Shown one piece after another: positions 39,600 to 51,600 of a DNA stretch of 64,000 nt. The notes below the pieces were generated by a model, which did not search any database, was not told the DNA's origin, and worked only from the letters and a program-made list of their open reading frames with translations. The first letter of the stretch is position 1. Each line of letters starts with the position of its first letter. The DNA lies in contig LT907983.1 of the NCBI GenBank assembly GCA_900230115.1, positions 1,054,001 through 1,118,000 of the forward strand. The letters run 5' to 3'. This DNA is from Spirosomataceae bacterium TFI 002. GTDB lineage: Bacteria > Bacteroidota > Bacteroidia > Cytophagales > Spirosomataceae. A program made the translations under genes and the position numbers.

Positions 39600-41879
39600 A
39601 TGAAAAGATTTCTTCTGTTGGCAATAATGCTATGTAGCTTAGGTGCATTATCTCAAGGTTATTACTCTGTATCCGAAGAAGAATATGGTAAAAACAGGAT
39701 ACAAGTCCGTAGGCTCGAATGGAAGACAATCACCAGTAATAATTTTGAATTTAATTACTACAGAGGTGGAGACGAAATGGCTCAAAAGGCCGCAAAAATA
39801 GCGGAAAACGAGTATAGGAAAATCACAGAAATTCTAGGTTACACTCCGTTTACAACCATGAAGATTTTTATTTATAAAAATCCTCGACAACTAGCCGAAA
39901 GCAATATAGGTCTCACATCCCCAGTAGATTACGATGGTGGAATTTTGAATTTATCTCGATCAAGAGTAGAAATCGCTTATGATGGAGATGATGACGCTTT
40001 CAAGCAACAACTAATTAAAGAAATCTCAAGCTTGTTTGTATACGACATGCTCTATGGAGGCTCCTTAAAAGAGGTTCTTCAGAGTTCTTTACTGCTCGCT
40101 GTTCCAGATTGGTACATGAAAGGGATTGCCAATTACATTGCAAATGACCAAAAAGATGAGGCTCATGTGCAAGAAATGAAAGAAGCCATTGCCCGTAACA
40201 CCGATAAAAAAATCAATCAAATTAAAGGAGATGATGCTGGACTCATAGGCGAATCTATCTGGTTTTATATAGCCCAAAGGTATGGCGAAGACAATATTTC
40301 TAACATCCTTAACCTCACTAGGATAATTAGAGCAGAGCAGTCAAGCATTACCAGTACAATAGGAGTTTCTTTTAATAGGTTTTTAAAGGATTGGCAAAGC
40401 TACTATGCCGGTGGAATGAATCAAGCTGCTGAAAATCAAAAGCTAGAATCGGAAGTTGATAAAGAAATAATACCGCTGAAAAGTGATGTTCCAAAACTAA
40501 GCGGCCTTAAAAATGGTCAAATTGACACTGAACACTACGAATTTAGCGAAGCAAATGTTCAAAAAGTATTAGAGGAAGAAAAGTCTATAATAAGAGAAAG
40601 TACAAGTACTTTCAATAAAAGCAAGCTTAATAGAGGAAGTGAAACGCTAGCGATAAGCTCACCTAAGACTTATCAAAATGTACTTATAAACAATGACCTC
40701 AAGACCTCTATCATGAATGACCCAGTGAGAAGGTTTGGAATAAAAGCCGACCTCACACTTAACGATTTGTTAGAAAACCATGTATTCAAATTTGGCGTAT
40801 TTCTCACTCCATCGCTTTCAAATCACGACATCACCGCTAGTTACATGAACTACGAAAAACGCGTAGACTGGGGAATCAAATTTGAAAGAAGAGCAATTAG
40901 ACTAGAAAATATTGATGCTAAAAATCATTATTTATTCAGACCTCTAAATGTTATTCTCAAAGAAGATTTTAGTTTTCAGATAGACAGAGAGGTGTACTTA
41001 CATCGAATTACGGGAACTATATCTTATCCACTCAGCAGGTTTTTAAGAGCTCAAATTAACCCTTCATTATATGTAAACAGTGACTTTGATCTTGAAAATC
41101 TAACAAGAAATACACTGAAAGACACTTATATAGGAACCTCGGCACAGCTTATTTTTGACAACACTACATCGGACAATAACAATCAAGTTTACGGCACCAA
41201 AGCAAAGTTTTCCTTTGAAAGGAATATTAATTTTGGGCAAATTTTAAACAACTTTGATAGACTGAATATTGATGCTCGTCACTACCAAAAACTACTACAA
41301 GGAGTAACCTTAGCTGCAAGGTTCAACTATGGTAAATCAATGGGCAACAGTCCTAAATACACGTTTTTAGGAGGGATGGAAAATTGGTTAAACAGAAGCA
41401 TTCAGCCAACTACTGGTGACAACCCAGGAGTACCAAGTGACCTCCGCAATATTGCATTTTACAATTATGCAGGTAACTTAAGGGGCTTTGATTTTGCCAA
41501 ACTTTACGGTACAAACTACCTACTGTGGAACCTCGAGTTAAGGTTCGGAATAGCCAATTACTTTCCTAGTAATGCAGTCTCTTCCAGCTTTTTACGCAAC
41601 TTAAAAGTTGTTTTCTTTAATGACATTGGTACCTCTTGGAACGGAAACAAAGGACCATTTAGCCGTCAAAATAGTTTAAATACTGACTTTATTGGTGGTG
41701 GTGGCAACCCATTTTTTGCAGAAGTTACCAACTTTAAAAACCCATTTTTAGTGGGATATGGTGCAGGAGTTCGTACAAGTATTCTAGGCTTTTTTGTAAA
41801 AGCTGACTACGGATTTGGACTAGAAGACAAGGAAGTTGGTAAAGGAAAATTATATATTTCGGTAGGTAAAGACTTCTAA
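39600..41879 (+). CDS. Peptidase-MA-like / outer-membrane beta-barrel protein
   Basis: This is a 759-residue exported protein (signal ending GALSQ). The first 270 residues form a peptidase-MA-like domain (NNFEFNYYRGGDEMAQKAAKIAENEYRKITEILG, MLYGGSLKEVLQSSLLLAVPDWYMKGIANYI). The position of the zinc motif HExxH reads KEISSLF, so it is probably inactive. The C-terminal 380 residues form an outer-membrane barrel (FLGGMENWLNRSIQP, YAGNLRGFDFAKLYGTNYLLWNLELRFGI, ending LYISVGKDF). Related Bacteroidota proteins of about 1,000 residues often carry a TolB propeller between the two parts, and it seems missing here. It starts 21 bases after the oxidoreductase. Confidence 0.8.
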   Translation: MKRFLLLAIMLCSLGALSQGYYSVSEEEYGKNRIQVRRLEWKTITSNNFEFNYYRGGDEMAQKAAKIAENEYRKITEILGYTPFTTMKIFIYKNPRQLAESNIGLTSPVDYDGGILNLSRSRVEIAYDGDDDAFKQQLIKEISSLFVYDMLYGGSLKEVLQSSLLLAVPDWYMKGIANYIANDQKDEAHVQEMKEAIARNTDKKINQIKGDDAGLIGESIWFYIAQRYGEDNISNILNLTRIIRAEQSSITSTIGVSFNRFLKDWQSYYAGGMNQAAENQKLESEVDKEIIPLKSDVPKLSGLKNGQIDTEHYEFSEANVQKVLEEEKSIIRESTSTFNKSKLNRGSETLAISSPKTYQNVLINNDLKTSIMNDPVRRFGIKADLTLNDLLENHVFKFGVFLTPSLSNHDITASYMNYEKRVDWGIKFERRAIRLENIDAKNHYLFRPLNVILKEDFSFQIDREVYLHRITGTISYPLSRFLRAQINPSLYVNSDFDLENLTRNTLKDTYIGTSAQLIFDNTTSDNNNQVYGTKAKFSFERNINFGQILNNFDRLNIDARHYQKLLQGVTLAARFNYGKSMGNSPKYTFLGGMENWLNRSIQPTTGDNPGVPSDLRNIAFYNYAGNLRGFDFAKLYGTNYLLWNLELRFGIANYFPSNAVSSSFLRNLKVVFFNDIGTSWNGNKGPFSRQNSLNTDFIGGGGNPFFAEVTNFKNPFLVGYGAGVRTSILGFFVKADYGFGLEDKEVGKGKLYISVGKDF

Positions 41880-42060
41880 GAAAAGCATTTTTGATTCGTA
41901 ATTTCAAACTCAAAATACGCTGTTTTGTGCGTAAAATTATTGAAATTTATAGCTATTAAACGGTATCATATAGCCTGACTTCATCACAATTTTGCACTTA
42001 CTTCTTGAGTTCAAAACACCCACATCTCAGACATTTCTCATTACTTCCTTAAGGTAAATC

Positions 42061-42068
42061 TACCTTTG
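42061..42068 (+). promoter_or_regulatory. Candidate -7 element of the giant adhesin gene
   Basis: TACCTTTG fits TAnnTTTG. The inverted repeat at 42077-42107 begins just downstream, at the position of the transcription start. The leader would be 310 bases to the ATG at 42379 or 604 to 42673. A -33 box is not convincing. Confidence 0.4.
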
Positions 42069-42076
42069 TAACAATA

Positions 42077-42107
42077 ATGCCAAAACTTTTTGGCACAGTT
42101 TTGGCAT
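42077..42107. promoter_or_regulatory. Perfect 10-bp inverted repeat at the predicted transcription start
   Basis: ATGCCAAAAC (42077-42086) and GTTTTGGCAT (42098-42107) pair without mismatch around 11 bases. An alternative hairpin uses TGCCAAAA with the inner TTTTGGCA. Two mutually exclusive structures, or a binding site for a dimeric regulator, are both possible. Confidence 0.55.
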
Positions 42108-42672
42108 ATCGGGACTTCCTCTTTCTTGTAGGTATAAAACCATAGATACACTCAAAATACCCCATTTTTCGTGCATAAAAACCACTTCACCCAACACGCT
42201 ACCAATCAGGCACTTATACTTTTTTTGTAGCCGCTCCTTCTTCAGAGGTATTTCAGGTTTCTCTTTGGCACAGTTTTAGAGCCTTGTATGGATATACTTT
42301 GAAATCAGTCCGCTCACTCCATTTGAGTTGGGCGAAACAGATTTTGAAAAGTTTTTTTAAATATTGAGGAAAGTTCATATGACAAGAGTTTTTACCGAAC
42401 AGAGAAGTACGCCTAAATTCATCGCTTACCTAATTGGATGCATTGCTGCAACCATAGGCAAGAGACAAGTTTCGAAGACGTCATCTTCCCCACTTGCAAA
42501 GGCAAAAGCGGAATTTCTTTTCCAGCAAAACCCTCCTTCTAAAAACTTGATTGATGTTTTAAAAAAACAAAGCAGCGGGAAAGATCAGTTTAGCCACTCA
42601 CTTTCCATGTCTACACCCAAAAAAAGTACCGATCGGAAATCCATCGGTCAACCATACAAAATACTTAACAAT

Positions 42673-45600
42673 ATGCTTCCTTTGAGCAATTTTACCCAAA
42701 CTTTCAAAAGTGCCGCTTTGGCATTGCTTGTATTGTTTACTTTGGCCTCAAACACCTACGCGGTGGATGTTGACCTACGACTAACTCAGTCGATAGATAA
42801 GTCAATGCCGCAACTTGGTGAAAGTGTGAAATACACGTACTACCTAGTAAATGATGGAACTACCAATGCAACTAACATTGGTGTTGAAAGTCAATTGGCA
42901 TTAGGTGCCATCACTAACATTACCTCTACAGTAAATGCTGGCTCGGCTAGCTATGCCGCTGGAACAGGAATTGTTTCATGGTCGGTACCGTCACTTGCGG
43001 CTGGTGATTCAGTAAAGCTAGAAGTCTTTGGTGATGTAATTGCTCGAGGTGTTTACTTCAGTGTTGCTGAGATAACCTCCAGTCCGGATACGGATATTGA
43101 TTCGAGCCCTGGAAATTCTTCTTTACTAGAAGACGACATAGCAACGGCCTGTTTTTCAGTGCCGTTATTCTTGTATCCAGGAGATGAGTATACAGTAAGC
43201 ATTCCAGCACCTTATACATATGGTTCTGGAATAACATGGTATAAGGGTGGTGTACCAATCACAGGAAGTACAAGTGGAGCAGTTGTAAATGGAGATAACT
43301 CTCTTACAATTTCTTCTGTAGGTGATTATACTTTTTCAACAAATATCAGCACATGTCCTGCTTCAGGATGTTGTGCAATTCAAATTATACCTGGACCATA
43401 TGGTTCTATCGGCGATTATGTATGGGAAGATGTAGATAAAGATGGACTTCAGGATGTGGGAGAAAGCCCAATCGGTGGAGTTGTAGTTGAGTTATTAGAT
43501 GGTTCAGGCGGTTTAATTGCTAGCACTGTTACAAACGGTTCTGGTTTTTATGAGTTTGACTCTCTACTTGACGGAAATTACAGTGTTAGGTTCACAGCCC
43601 CAACAGGTCAAGAATTTACTGTGGCTAACAATCCTGCCAATGATGCTTTGGATTCAGATGCTGATGCAAATGGTTTGAGTCCACTCATTACAATTAGTAT
43701 TTTAGATTCAAACGGAAACACAAGAGACTCATCTGATATAAATAGATTCAATCCAACAATAGATGCTGGTATAAATACGATTCTTAATTTCGATTTAGCA
43801 TTGACTAAAAAGTTAGTGTCTACAGGACCTTTCTTTCCTGGACAGACAATCACATTTGATATTGATGTAATTAACCAAGGAGACCTTAACGCTACTTTCG
43901 TTAAGATTGTAGACTACATTCCAGCCGGCTTAACATTGGTTACTGGTCAAGGTTGGATAGCTGATGGAGATACTGCTAGATATTCTTCTAATTTAAGTAT
44001 TGCTACAAACAATCATACTGTTGTACCAATCAGCTTTGTTGTTGACGCGAGTGCAACTGGAACTATTAGAAATAGTGCAGAAATTGCAGAAGCAAAAGGG
44101 CCAAACGGTTCTGATGTTACAGATATTGATTCTACACCAGACGATAATCCTACAAACGACGGAACAGCCAAGGATGATGTCGTAAATGAAGACGGTAAAA
44201 ATGGAGGCGATGAAGATGATAGCGATTACGCAGATATTATAATTGGAAACCTTGCTGAAATTGGAAATTACGTTTGGGAAGACGTAAATGCCAATGGGCT
44301 TAATGAACTGGGAGAGTCTGCTGTTTCAGGAGTAATTGTTGAATTACTTGATAATAACGGACTAGTAATTAAAAAAGACACTACTGATGCGAATGGTTTA
44401 TATCTTTTCGAAAACTTAGTACCAGGAGATTATGCCGTAAGGTTTCTTTCATCTTCACTTCCAAGTGGATTTAAATTCACTACAAATAATAATGGAACAG
44501 ATGATACAGATGACAGTGATGCAGATCCATTAACAGGAGAAACAGTAACAACTACACTTTCTCCAGGCGAGTCAGATTTGACTTGGGATGCTGGTATTTT
44601 CCGCCCTGCTAGTCTTGGAGACTATGTATGGATAGATACTGATAAAGATGGAGTTCAAGATCTTGATGAAAATGGAGTTGGTGGTGTTGTAGTAAGACTT
44701 GAAAAGCCTGACGGAACATTAGTTGCAACTCAAACAACAAATCCTGATGGATCTTACTTATTCACAAACTTAACTCCAGGTGACTATGTAGTTGTATTTG
44801 GAAAGCCTTCTGGGTTTGAGCCTACAACACCTAACTCAATAAATGGAACGGATAGTAATGACAGTGATGCCGATCCTTCAACTGGTGCATCTCCAATAGT
44901 TACATTAACTTCAGGTCAAACAAATAGAACTATAGATGCTGGTTTCTATATGACAGAGGTATTTGACCTTGCATTAAGAAAAACATCAATTCAAACTACA
45001 GTAGTAGCAGGTGCTCAAATTACATTTGACATTGAAATCATAAACCAAGGAAACTTAGCTGCAACTAACATTAATTTAGTTGACTACATACCTACTGGTT
45101 TAACGCTAAATGATATTAATTGGACTGCAACTAATGGTACTGCAACCTTTAATACACCAATTTCAGCTTTAGCGGCTGGAGCTGATACCACTATTAGTAT
45201 CACTTTTGATGTATCAAATGCCTTCACTGGTAATATTCAAAACAAAGCAGAAATTTCTTCTGCGAAGGGACCAAATGGTGAAGATGTAACAGATGTAGAT
45301 TCTACTCCAGACAGTAATCCTTCAAATGACGGAACTGTTGTAGACAATGTAATTGACCAAGATGGTAAAAATGGTGGCGACGAAGATGACAGTGATATTG
45401 CTAATATTACTGTAACTCAGCAACCAATATTTGACCTTGCTTTAATTAAGACTTTAAAAACTGCCCAACCAATTTACCCTGGTTCTACAGTAGTATTTGA
45501 TATTCAAGTGATCAACCAAGGAACAGTAAATGCAACTCAAGTTGCCATAAGCGACTACCTTCCTACGGGATTAACAGTAGCTGATGCTAACTGGACTCAA

Positions 45601-48600
45601 GTTGGTAATGTTGCTACTTACAATAATGCATTATCTGTTGTATCTGGTACAACAAATACCATTACAATGACTGCAACAGTTAGTCCTTCAGCTACAGGAG
45701 GGTTAACCAACTCTGCCGAAATCTCAAGTGCAAAAGGAGCAAGTGGAGAAGATGTAATAGACATTGACTCAACTCCAGACAACGACCCTACAAATGACGG
45801 AACTCCGAAAGACGATGTTGTTAATGAGGACGGTAAAAACAATTCAGGTGAAGATGAAGACGATAGTGATATCGCAGACATAACACTTAGCCCATTAGCA
45901 GCAATTGGTGATTATGTTTGGAACGATATTGATAAAGATGGAATTCAAGATAACGACGAAAGTGGAATTTCAGGAGTAACAGTTACCTTGCTAAATTCTC
46001 TTGGTAATACTGTTGCAACTACCACAACTGACGGAACAGGATATTACGATTTTACTGGTCTTCAGCCAGGTGCATATCAAGTAATGTTTGGTAAGCCAAC
46101 AGGTGGATTCATAGCAACTGCTCAAAATAATCCAGCAGATGACGCGACTGATAGTGATGCAGATCCTGTTACTGGAAGGTCTCAACTTGTGACCCTTGTT
46201 GCTGGAGAGTTCAATAGAACAATCGATGCTGGTTTCTACTCGCCTTCTTGTGAAAGCGTATTGTCTATTGTTGCGAATAATAGTGAAATGTGTGTTGGAG
46301 AGTCGTCTAGTCTAGTTGCTACAACAAGTAACAACGCTGATGTCAACTGGTATATCGTACCTTCTGGTGGATCAATATTGACTACTACTGCAAGTGGTGC
46401 TCCTTACCTTGTCCAGCCTACTACAACAACTATATATTATGCTCAACTAGGAACTGTTACAGCTAATTGTCCAAATGACAGAGTACCTGTTGCATTGGTT
46501 GTAAATGCAAGACCTTCGAACCCATCATGTGGAAACGTTATAGAGATTTGCACTGGTGAAACAACTGATCTAAACAGTCATATAATTAACGGAATTACAA
46601 CCCCAGGTGGAGTTTTTGAATGGCACACAGGTGCTGCTCCTACTTCCCCTATTGTAGCTAACCCAACAACTGTGGGTGCTGGTACATATTATTTATTCGA
46701 AAAGTCAGGTGCTGGTTGTTATAGTAACCCTGCATTGGCAGAAATCGTGAGTAAATCATGTGATCAAATTATTGACCTTAGCCTCAATAAAGTTGCGGAC
46801 AATAGAAACGTAGAAATTAACGATGTCATTACTTATACTATCACAGTAAATAATAATGGCCCTTCTGTAGCTACTAATGTTGTACTAGAGGATATCCTTC
46901 CAGATGGTCTTACTTTTGTATCAAGTACGTCATTCACTAACAATGCAAATACATTAACAGCTTCAATTGCTAGCATTGCAGTTAATGAAACAAAGACATT
47001 GACTTACAAAGCAACTGCTAACAAAGTAGGTACTTTAATCAATGGTGCACAGGTAAAATCTGCTGATCAAAAAGATAGTGATTCTACACCAGGTAACTTT
47101 GACTCGATTAATGAAGATGATGATGACGAAGAAACAATCAGAGTTACCTCACCTATTGAAATCGCTGATTTGAGTTTACAGAAAATAGTAAGTAATAATA
47201 CTCCAAAAACAGACGAGTTGGTAAATTACACTATCGTAGTAACAAACTCAGGCCCAAACATTGCAACAAATGTTGAGGTGGAAGATATAATCCCAACTGG
47301 ATTAAGTTATGAGTCAGCTGCTGGTACAGATAATATTGTTAGAAATGGGAATAAAGTAACTGCCAAGTTCAACCAAATCTTAGTTGGTCAGTCAGTAGAA
47401 TTCACAGTTCTTACAAAAGTTACTGGTACAGGAACAATTACAAATACAGCACAAGTAACAAAATCGGATCAAACTGATCCAGATAGTACTCCAAATTCAG
47501 GTGTAAATGAAGATGACGATGACGCCGTAACTATTACAGTTACCAACCCATGTAACCCTTCTACACCACTAGTTTCTTGTGCAAATCCTTATATCTGCTC
47601 GGGAGAGTCAACAGTAATAACTGCTCTTAACTGTAACGGAACTATTGTGTGGTCAAATGGTGCAACGGGTGCTTCAATCACAGTTGCTCCTACAACTAGT
47701 TCAATATATACAGCTAGATGTCAAGTTGGAACATGTTTAAGCAACGAATCAAATCCAGTTGCGGTAATTGTAAATTCAATTGCACCACCATTTGTAAGTG
47801 CGAACAAAACAACTGTTTGCTCTGGCGAAGCTGTAATTCTAACAGCAACAAATTGTACTGGAACAATAGAATGGTCTACAGGACAAACTGGTTCTTCTAT
47901 AACGGTAACACCATTAACAAATACTAGTTACACTGCTGTTTGTAAAGTTGCTACATGTATTAGTAGCCCTTCAAGTCCAGTAAATGTAAATATTACAAAC
48001 ACTACTACTCCACCTACTATTGCTGCGAATAAGACAACAATATGTGGAGGAGAAAGCGTAACATTAACTGCAAGTTCTTGTACTGGAACTGTAACATGGT
48101 CTACTGGGGCAACAGGTACAACATTAAATGTATCTCCTTCAAGTACGACAACATATACAGCTACATGTGGGAATGGAACTTGTTTGAGTCCTGCTTCTAA
48201 CGCAGTCGTTGTGAATGTTGGAACAGGATCTACGCCAACTATCAATGCAAGCAAAACTGATGTTTGTTCAGGCGAAAGTGTTACTCTTACCATTGCAAAT
48301 TGTTCTTCAAATGTCGTTTGGAGTTCAGGAGCAACTGGGAATTCTATCACTGTTAACCCATCGGTAACAACTACGTATAGCGTTACATGTGGAACTGGAA
48401 CATGTTCTGCAAATGCGAGTATCGTAATCAATGTTGGAAATGGAAACACTCCAACAATTACAGTGGCAAACACAAATATATGCCAAGGTCAAACTGTAAC
48501 ATTGAATGGAGCTAACTGTACAGGAACTCTTTCATGGAGTAATGGAGCAACGGGTGCATCAATAACGGTAACACCGCTAGCAACAACTACATATACTGCA

Positions 48601-51600
48601 ACTTGTGGTGGAAGCTCATCTTGTAGTGGAAATGCTTCAGTTACTATTTCAGTAACACCAAAGCCAGCTCCACCAATAGTAACATGTGGTAGTGAAAGAA
48701 TATGTGCTGGTGAGCCACTTACGTTCACAGGACACGATTGTGACGGAACAGTAACTTGGTCTACAGGAGCAACTGGAACTTCAATGGTTGTGAATCCAAC
48801 AGTAACAACTACATATACAGCAACATGTACAGTAAATGGATGTGTGAGTGAGTCTTCAATACCTGCAACTATTACGGTATTGACTCAAGAACCAACAATA
48901 ACAGCTAGCTCCGAAACAGTTTGTGCTGGCACTAGCGTTACATTAACTGCCGGAACATGTGCAGGTACAATCTTATGGAACAATGGCTCTACTGCTGCAA
49001 GCATAGAAGTAAGCCCAACTGTTTCTACAACATACTCCGTGGAGTGTACAATTGAAGGATGTACTGGAAGTACATCTAAGACAATCAACGTAGGAACTGG
49101 TGAAACACCAACAATCGCAGCAAGTAAGTTGAATATCTGTGGTGGAGAAAGTGTAACACTAACAGTTACCAATTGCTCACAGCCTGTGAATTGGAGTACT
49201 GGAGATTCAGGAAACACTCTTGAAGTCTCTCCTACTACAACAACATCATATACTGCCACATGTGGTACTTCTACATGTGCAGGTAGTTCAGCTGTAACAA
49301 TTAATGTAGGTGCTGGTTCAGCTCCAACGATTTCTTCTACAACTGAGAATATATGCGGAGCAGGTTCTGCAACACTTACAGTTTCAGGCTGTACGGGTGG
49401 CCTTACTTGGAGTACAGGTGCAACTACAGCATCTATTACAGTTTCACCTACCGCAACTACAACTTACACAGTAACTTGTGGAGCAGGTGCATGTCAAACA
49501 ACTGCTTCTAAGTCGATAAACGTAACAAACTCTGAGAACCCAACACTTTCAGCAACTAAAACTGAAATATGTGGTGGAGAATCAGTTACAATAACTGCAA
49601 ATGATTGTAGTTCAAACTTATCATGGAGTAATGGTGCAACCGGAACAAGCATAACAGTCAACCCAACTGAAACAACAACATATAGCGTTGTATGTTCCAA
49701 TGGTGGTAGCTGTCAAGGAAGCTCATCAATTACTATCAACGTTGGTAACAATAGCAACTTAACGCCAGTAATTACTGTCAATAAATCACAAATATGTAAT
49801 GGTGAGTCAGCTACATTATCAGCAGGAAACTGCACGGGATCAATCTCATGGAGTTCTGGTCAAAATACTGCAACTATAACAGTTAGCCCTACAGCTACAA
49901 CAACTTATACAGCAACTTGTACAAGTGGAAGTTGTACTGGAGAAGCAACATCTACAATTACAGTTGGTACAGGTACTACTTTAACTATGTCAACTGACAA
50001 AAATGATGTATGTACAAACGAAGCGGTGACTATTTCAGCAACTGGTTGTACTGAACTTATTACTTGGAGCAATGGAGCAACAGGAAATAGTATTACTGTT
50101 AACCCAACAGCAACAACAACTTATACTGCAACTTGCGGAACAGGAGTATGTGCGAGCACAGGAAGTGTAACTGTAAATGTAAACGCTAACGAGAACCCAG
50201 TAATAACTGCTTCTAAAACACAATTGTGTCAAACAGAAACAGTGACATTAACGGCAAGTAATTGCTCAGGAACTCCAACTTGGTCTACAGGTCAAACAGG
50301 AAATTCAATTCAAGTTTCTGTAGCAGCAACTACAAATTATACAGTTTCATGTACCAACTCGTGTGGAACGCAAGTAACTGGTGGAATTGATATTACAGTA
50401 GGAAGCCCAACCCCACCTACAATTTCCTCCGATGGAAGTGTAGTATGTGCTGGTTCGTCTGTAAATCTTACAGCTGCTGGTTGCACTGGTACTGTAATAT
50501 GGTCTAACGGAATGACAGGAAATTCAATAACTGTTTCGCCTGTTGTGAAAACTACTTATACTGCTGTATGTGAACTTCAAGGTTCAAACTGTACAAGCCA
50601 AGCATCTAACAGTGTTGCAATTGATGTAACCGAAAGTCCAAATCCTCCTACTATCACATGTAGCACAACTAGGATTTGTGTTGGTGAATCGGTAACACTT
50701 ACGGGTATTGGTTGTGAAGGAACTGTAAACTGGAGTAATGGCCAAACTGGCACTTCAATAACAGTAAGTCCAACAGAAACTACAGTTTATACTAGCACAT
50801 GTTCTATAGGATCTTGTACGAGTGCACTTTCAGCACCAGCAACAATGAATGTTGGCAAGCCTATCCCACCTGTTGTTAGTTGTCAAAATACATTAATCTG
50901 CTCTGGTGCTTCTACAGTGATTGAAGCAGCCGGTTGTACAGGAGAAGTAATTTGGTCTGATGGACAAAAAGGTGCTGTAATTACAGTTTCACCTTCAAGT
51001 GTGACAAATTATTCAGCAATCTGTGATGCAGGTTTATGTCAAAGTGAAATATCTAATGTAGTAACAGTAGCAATTGCTGGTGGTACTGGTGTTAACAAAC
51101 CAGTAGTAAAAGCTCTTATGAATATATGTCCAAATACATCAGTTGACCTTACCACAGCCGTAACTAGTGCTGTTAGTTCACAAGGAGGAAGCTTTGTATT
51201 CAGAACAGGAAATTCTCCAAACTCTCCAGCAGTAACTAACACTTCAAGTATAGCTACGTCAGGAACATTCTATGTATTTGAATCTACAGGAAACGGATGT
51301 TTCAGTGCAGGTTCTCAAATTGATGTTGCAATCATTGCATGTGAAACTAATGTAGAGTGTGTTCTAAATCCAGCTACTGCGAACGCTGGAGCAGATACTA
51401 CAATATGTTTAGCTGGCGATCAATTCCAATTAAACGGGACAATTGGAGGTGCTGCTCAAGCAGGAACATGGACAACTTCAGGTAATGGAACTTTTGGAAA
51501 TGCAGCAAATGCTCAAACAACTTACAAGTTCTCATTTGAAGATGTAGTTAAAGGTGATGTTACTTTGACATTAACCACAAACGACCCAGATAATGGTGGA

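Larger units (their letters stand above)
41880..42378 (+). promoter_or_regulatory. Leader region of the giant adhesin gene
   Basis: This stretch has no gene. It shows repeated blocks: ACTCAAAATAC at 41908-41918 and 42150-42160, each followed by related T-rich sequence; and TTTGGCACAGTTTT at 42089-42102 and 42264-42277. It also has a candidate -7 box and a strong inverted repeat, listed separately. It looks like a degenerate duplication of one regulatory block ahead of the long gene. Confidence 0.5.

Noticed and set aside
42364-42378. TTG at 42364 as the start of the giant gene
   Set aside because: A TTG followed 15 bases later by ATG and 309 bases later by an ATG with a proper signal peptide is a weak candidate. 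I use 42673.
47928-49700. Several long minus-strand open frames inside the Cys-repeat array
   Set aside because: They mirror the repeated Thr/Gly-rich codons of the giant gene, have no plausible starts or domains and are repetitive for the same reason. They are shadow frames.
47548-51087. Possible CRISPR array, because of regular spacing
   Set aside because: Units are about 220 bases, diverged, and translate into one continuous protein. There are no short exact repeats and no cas genes.
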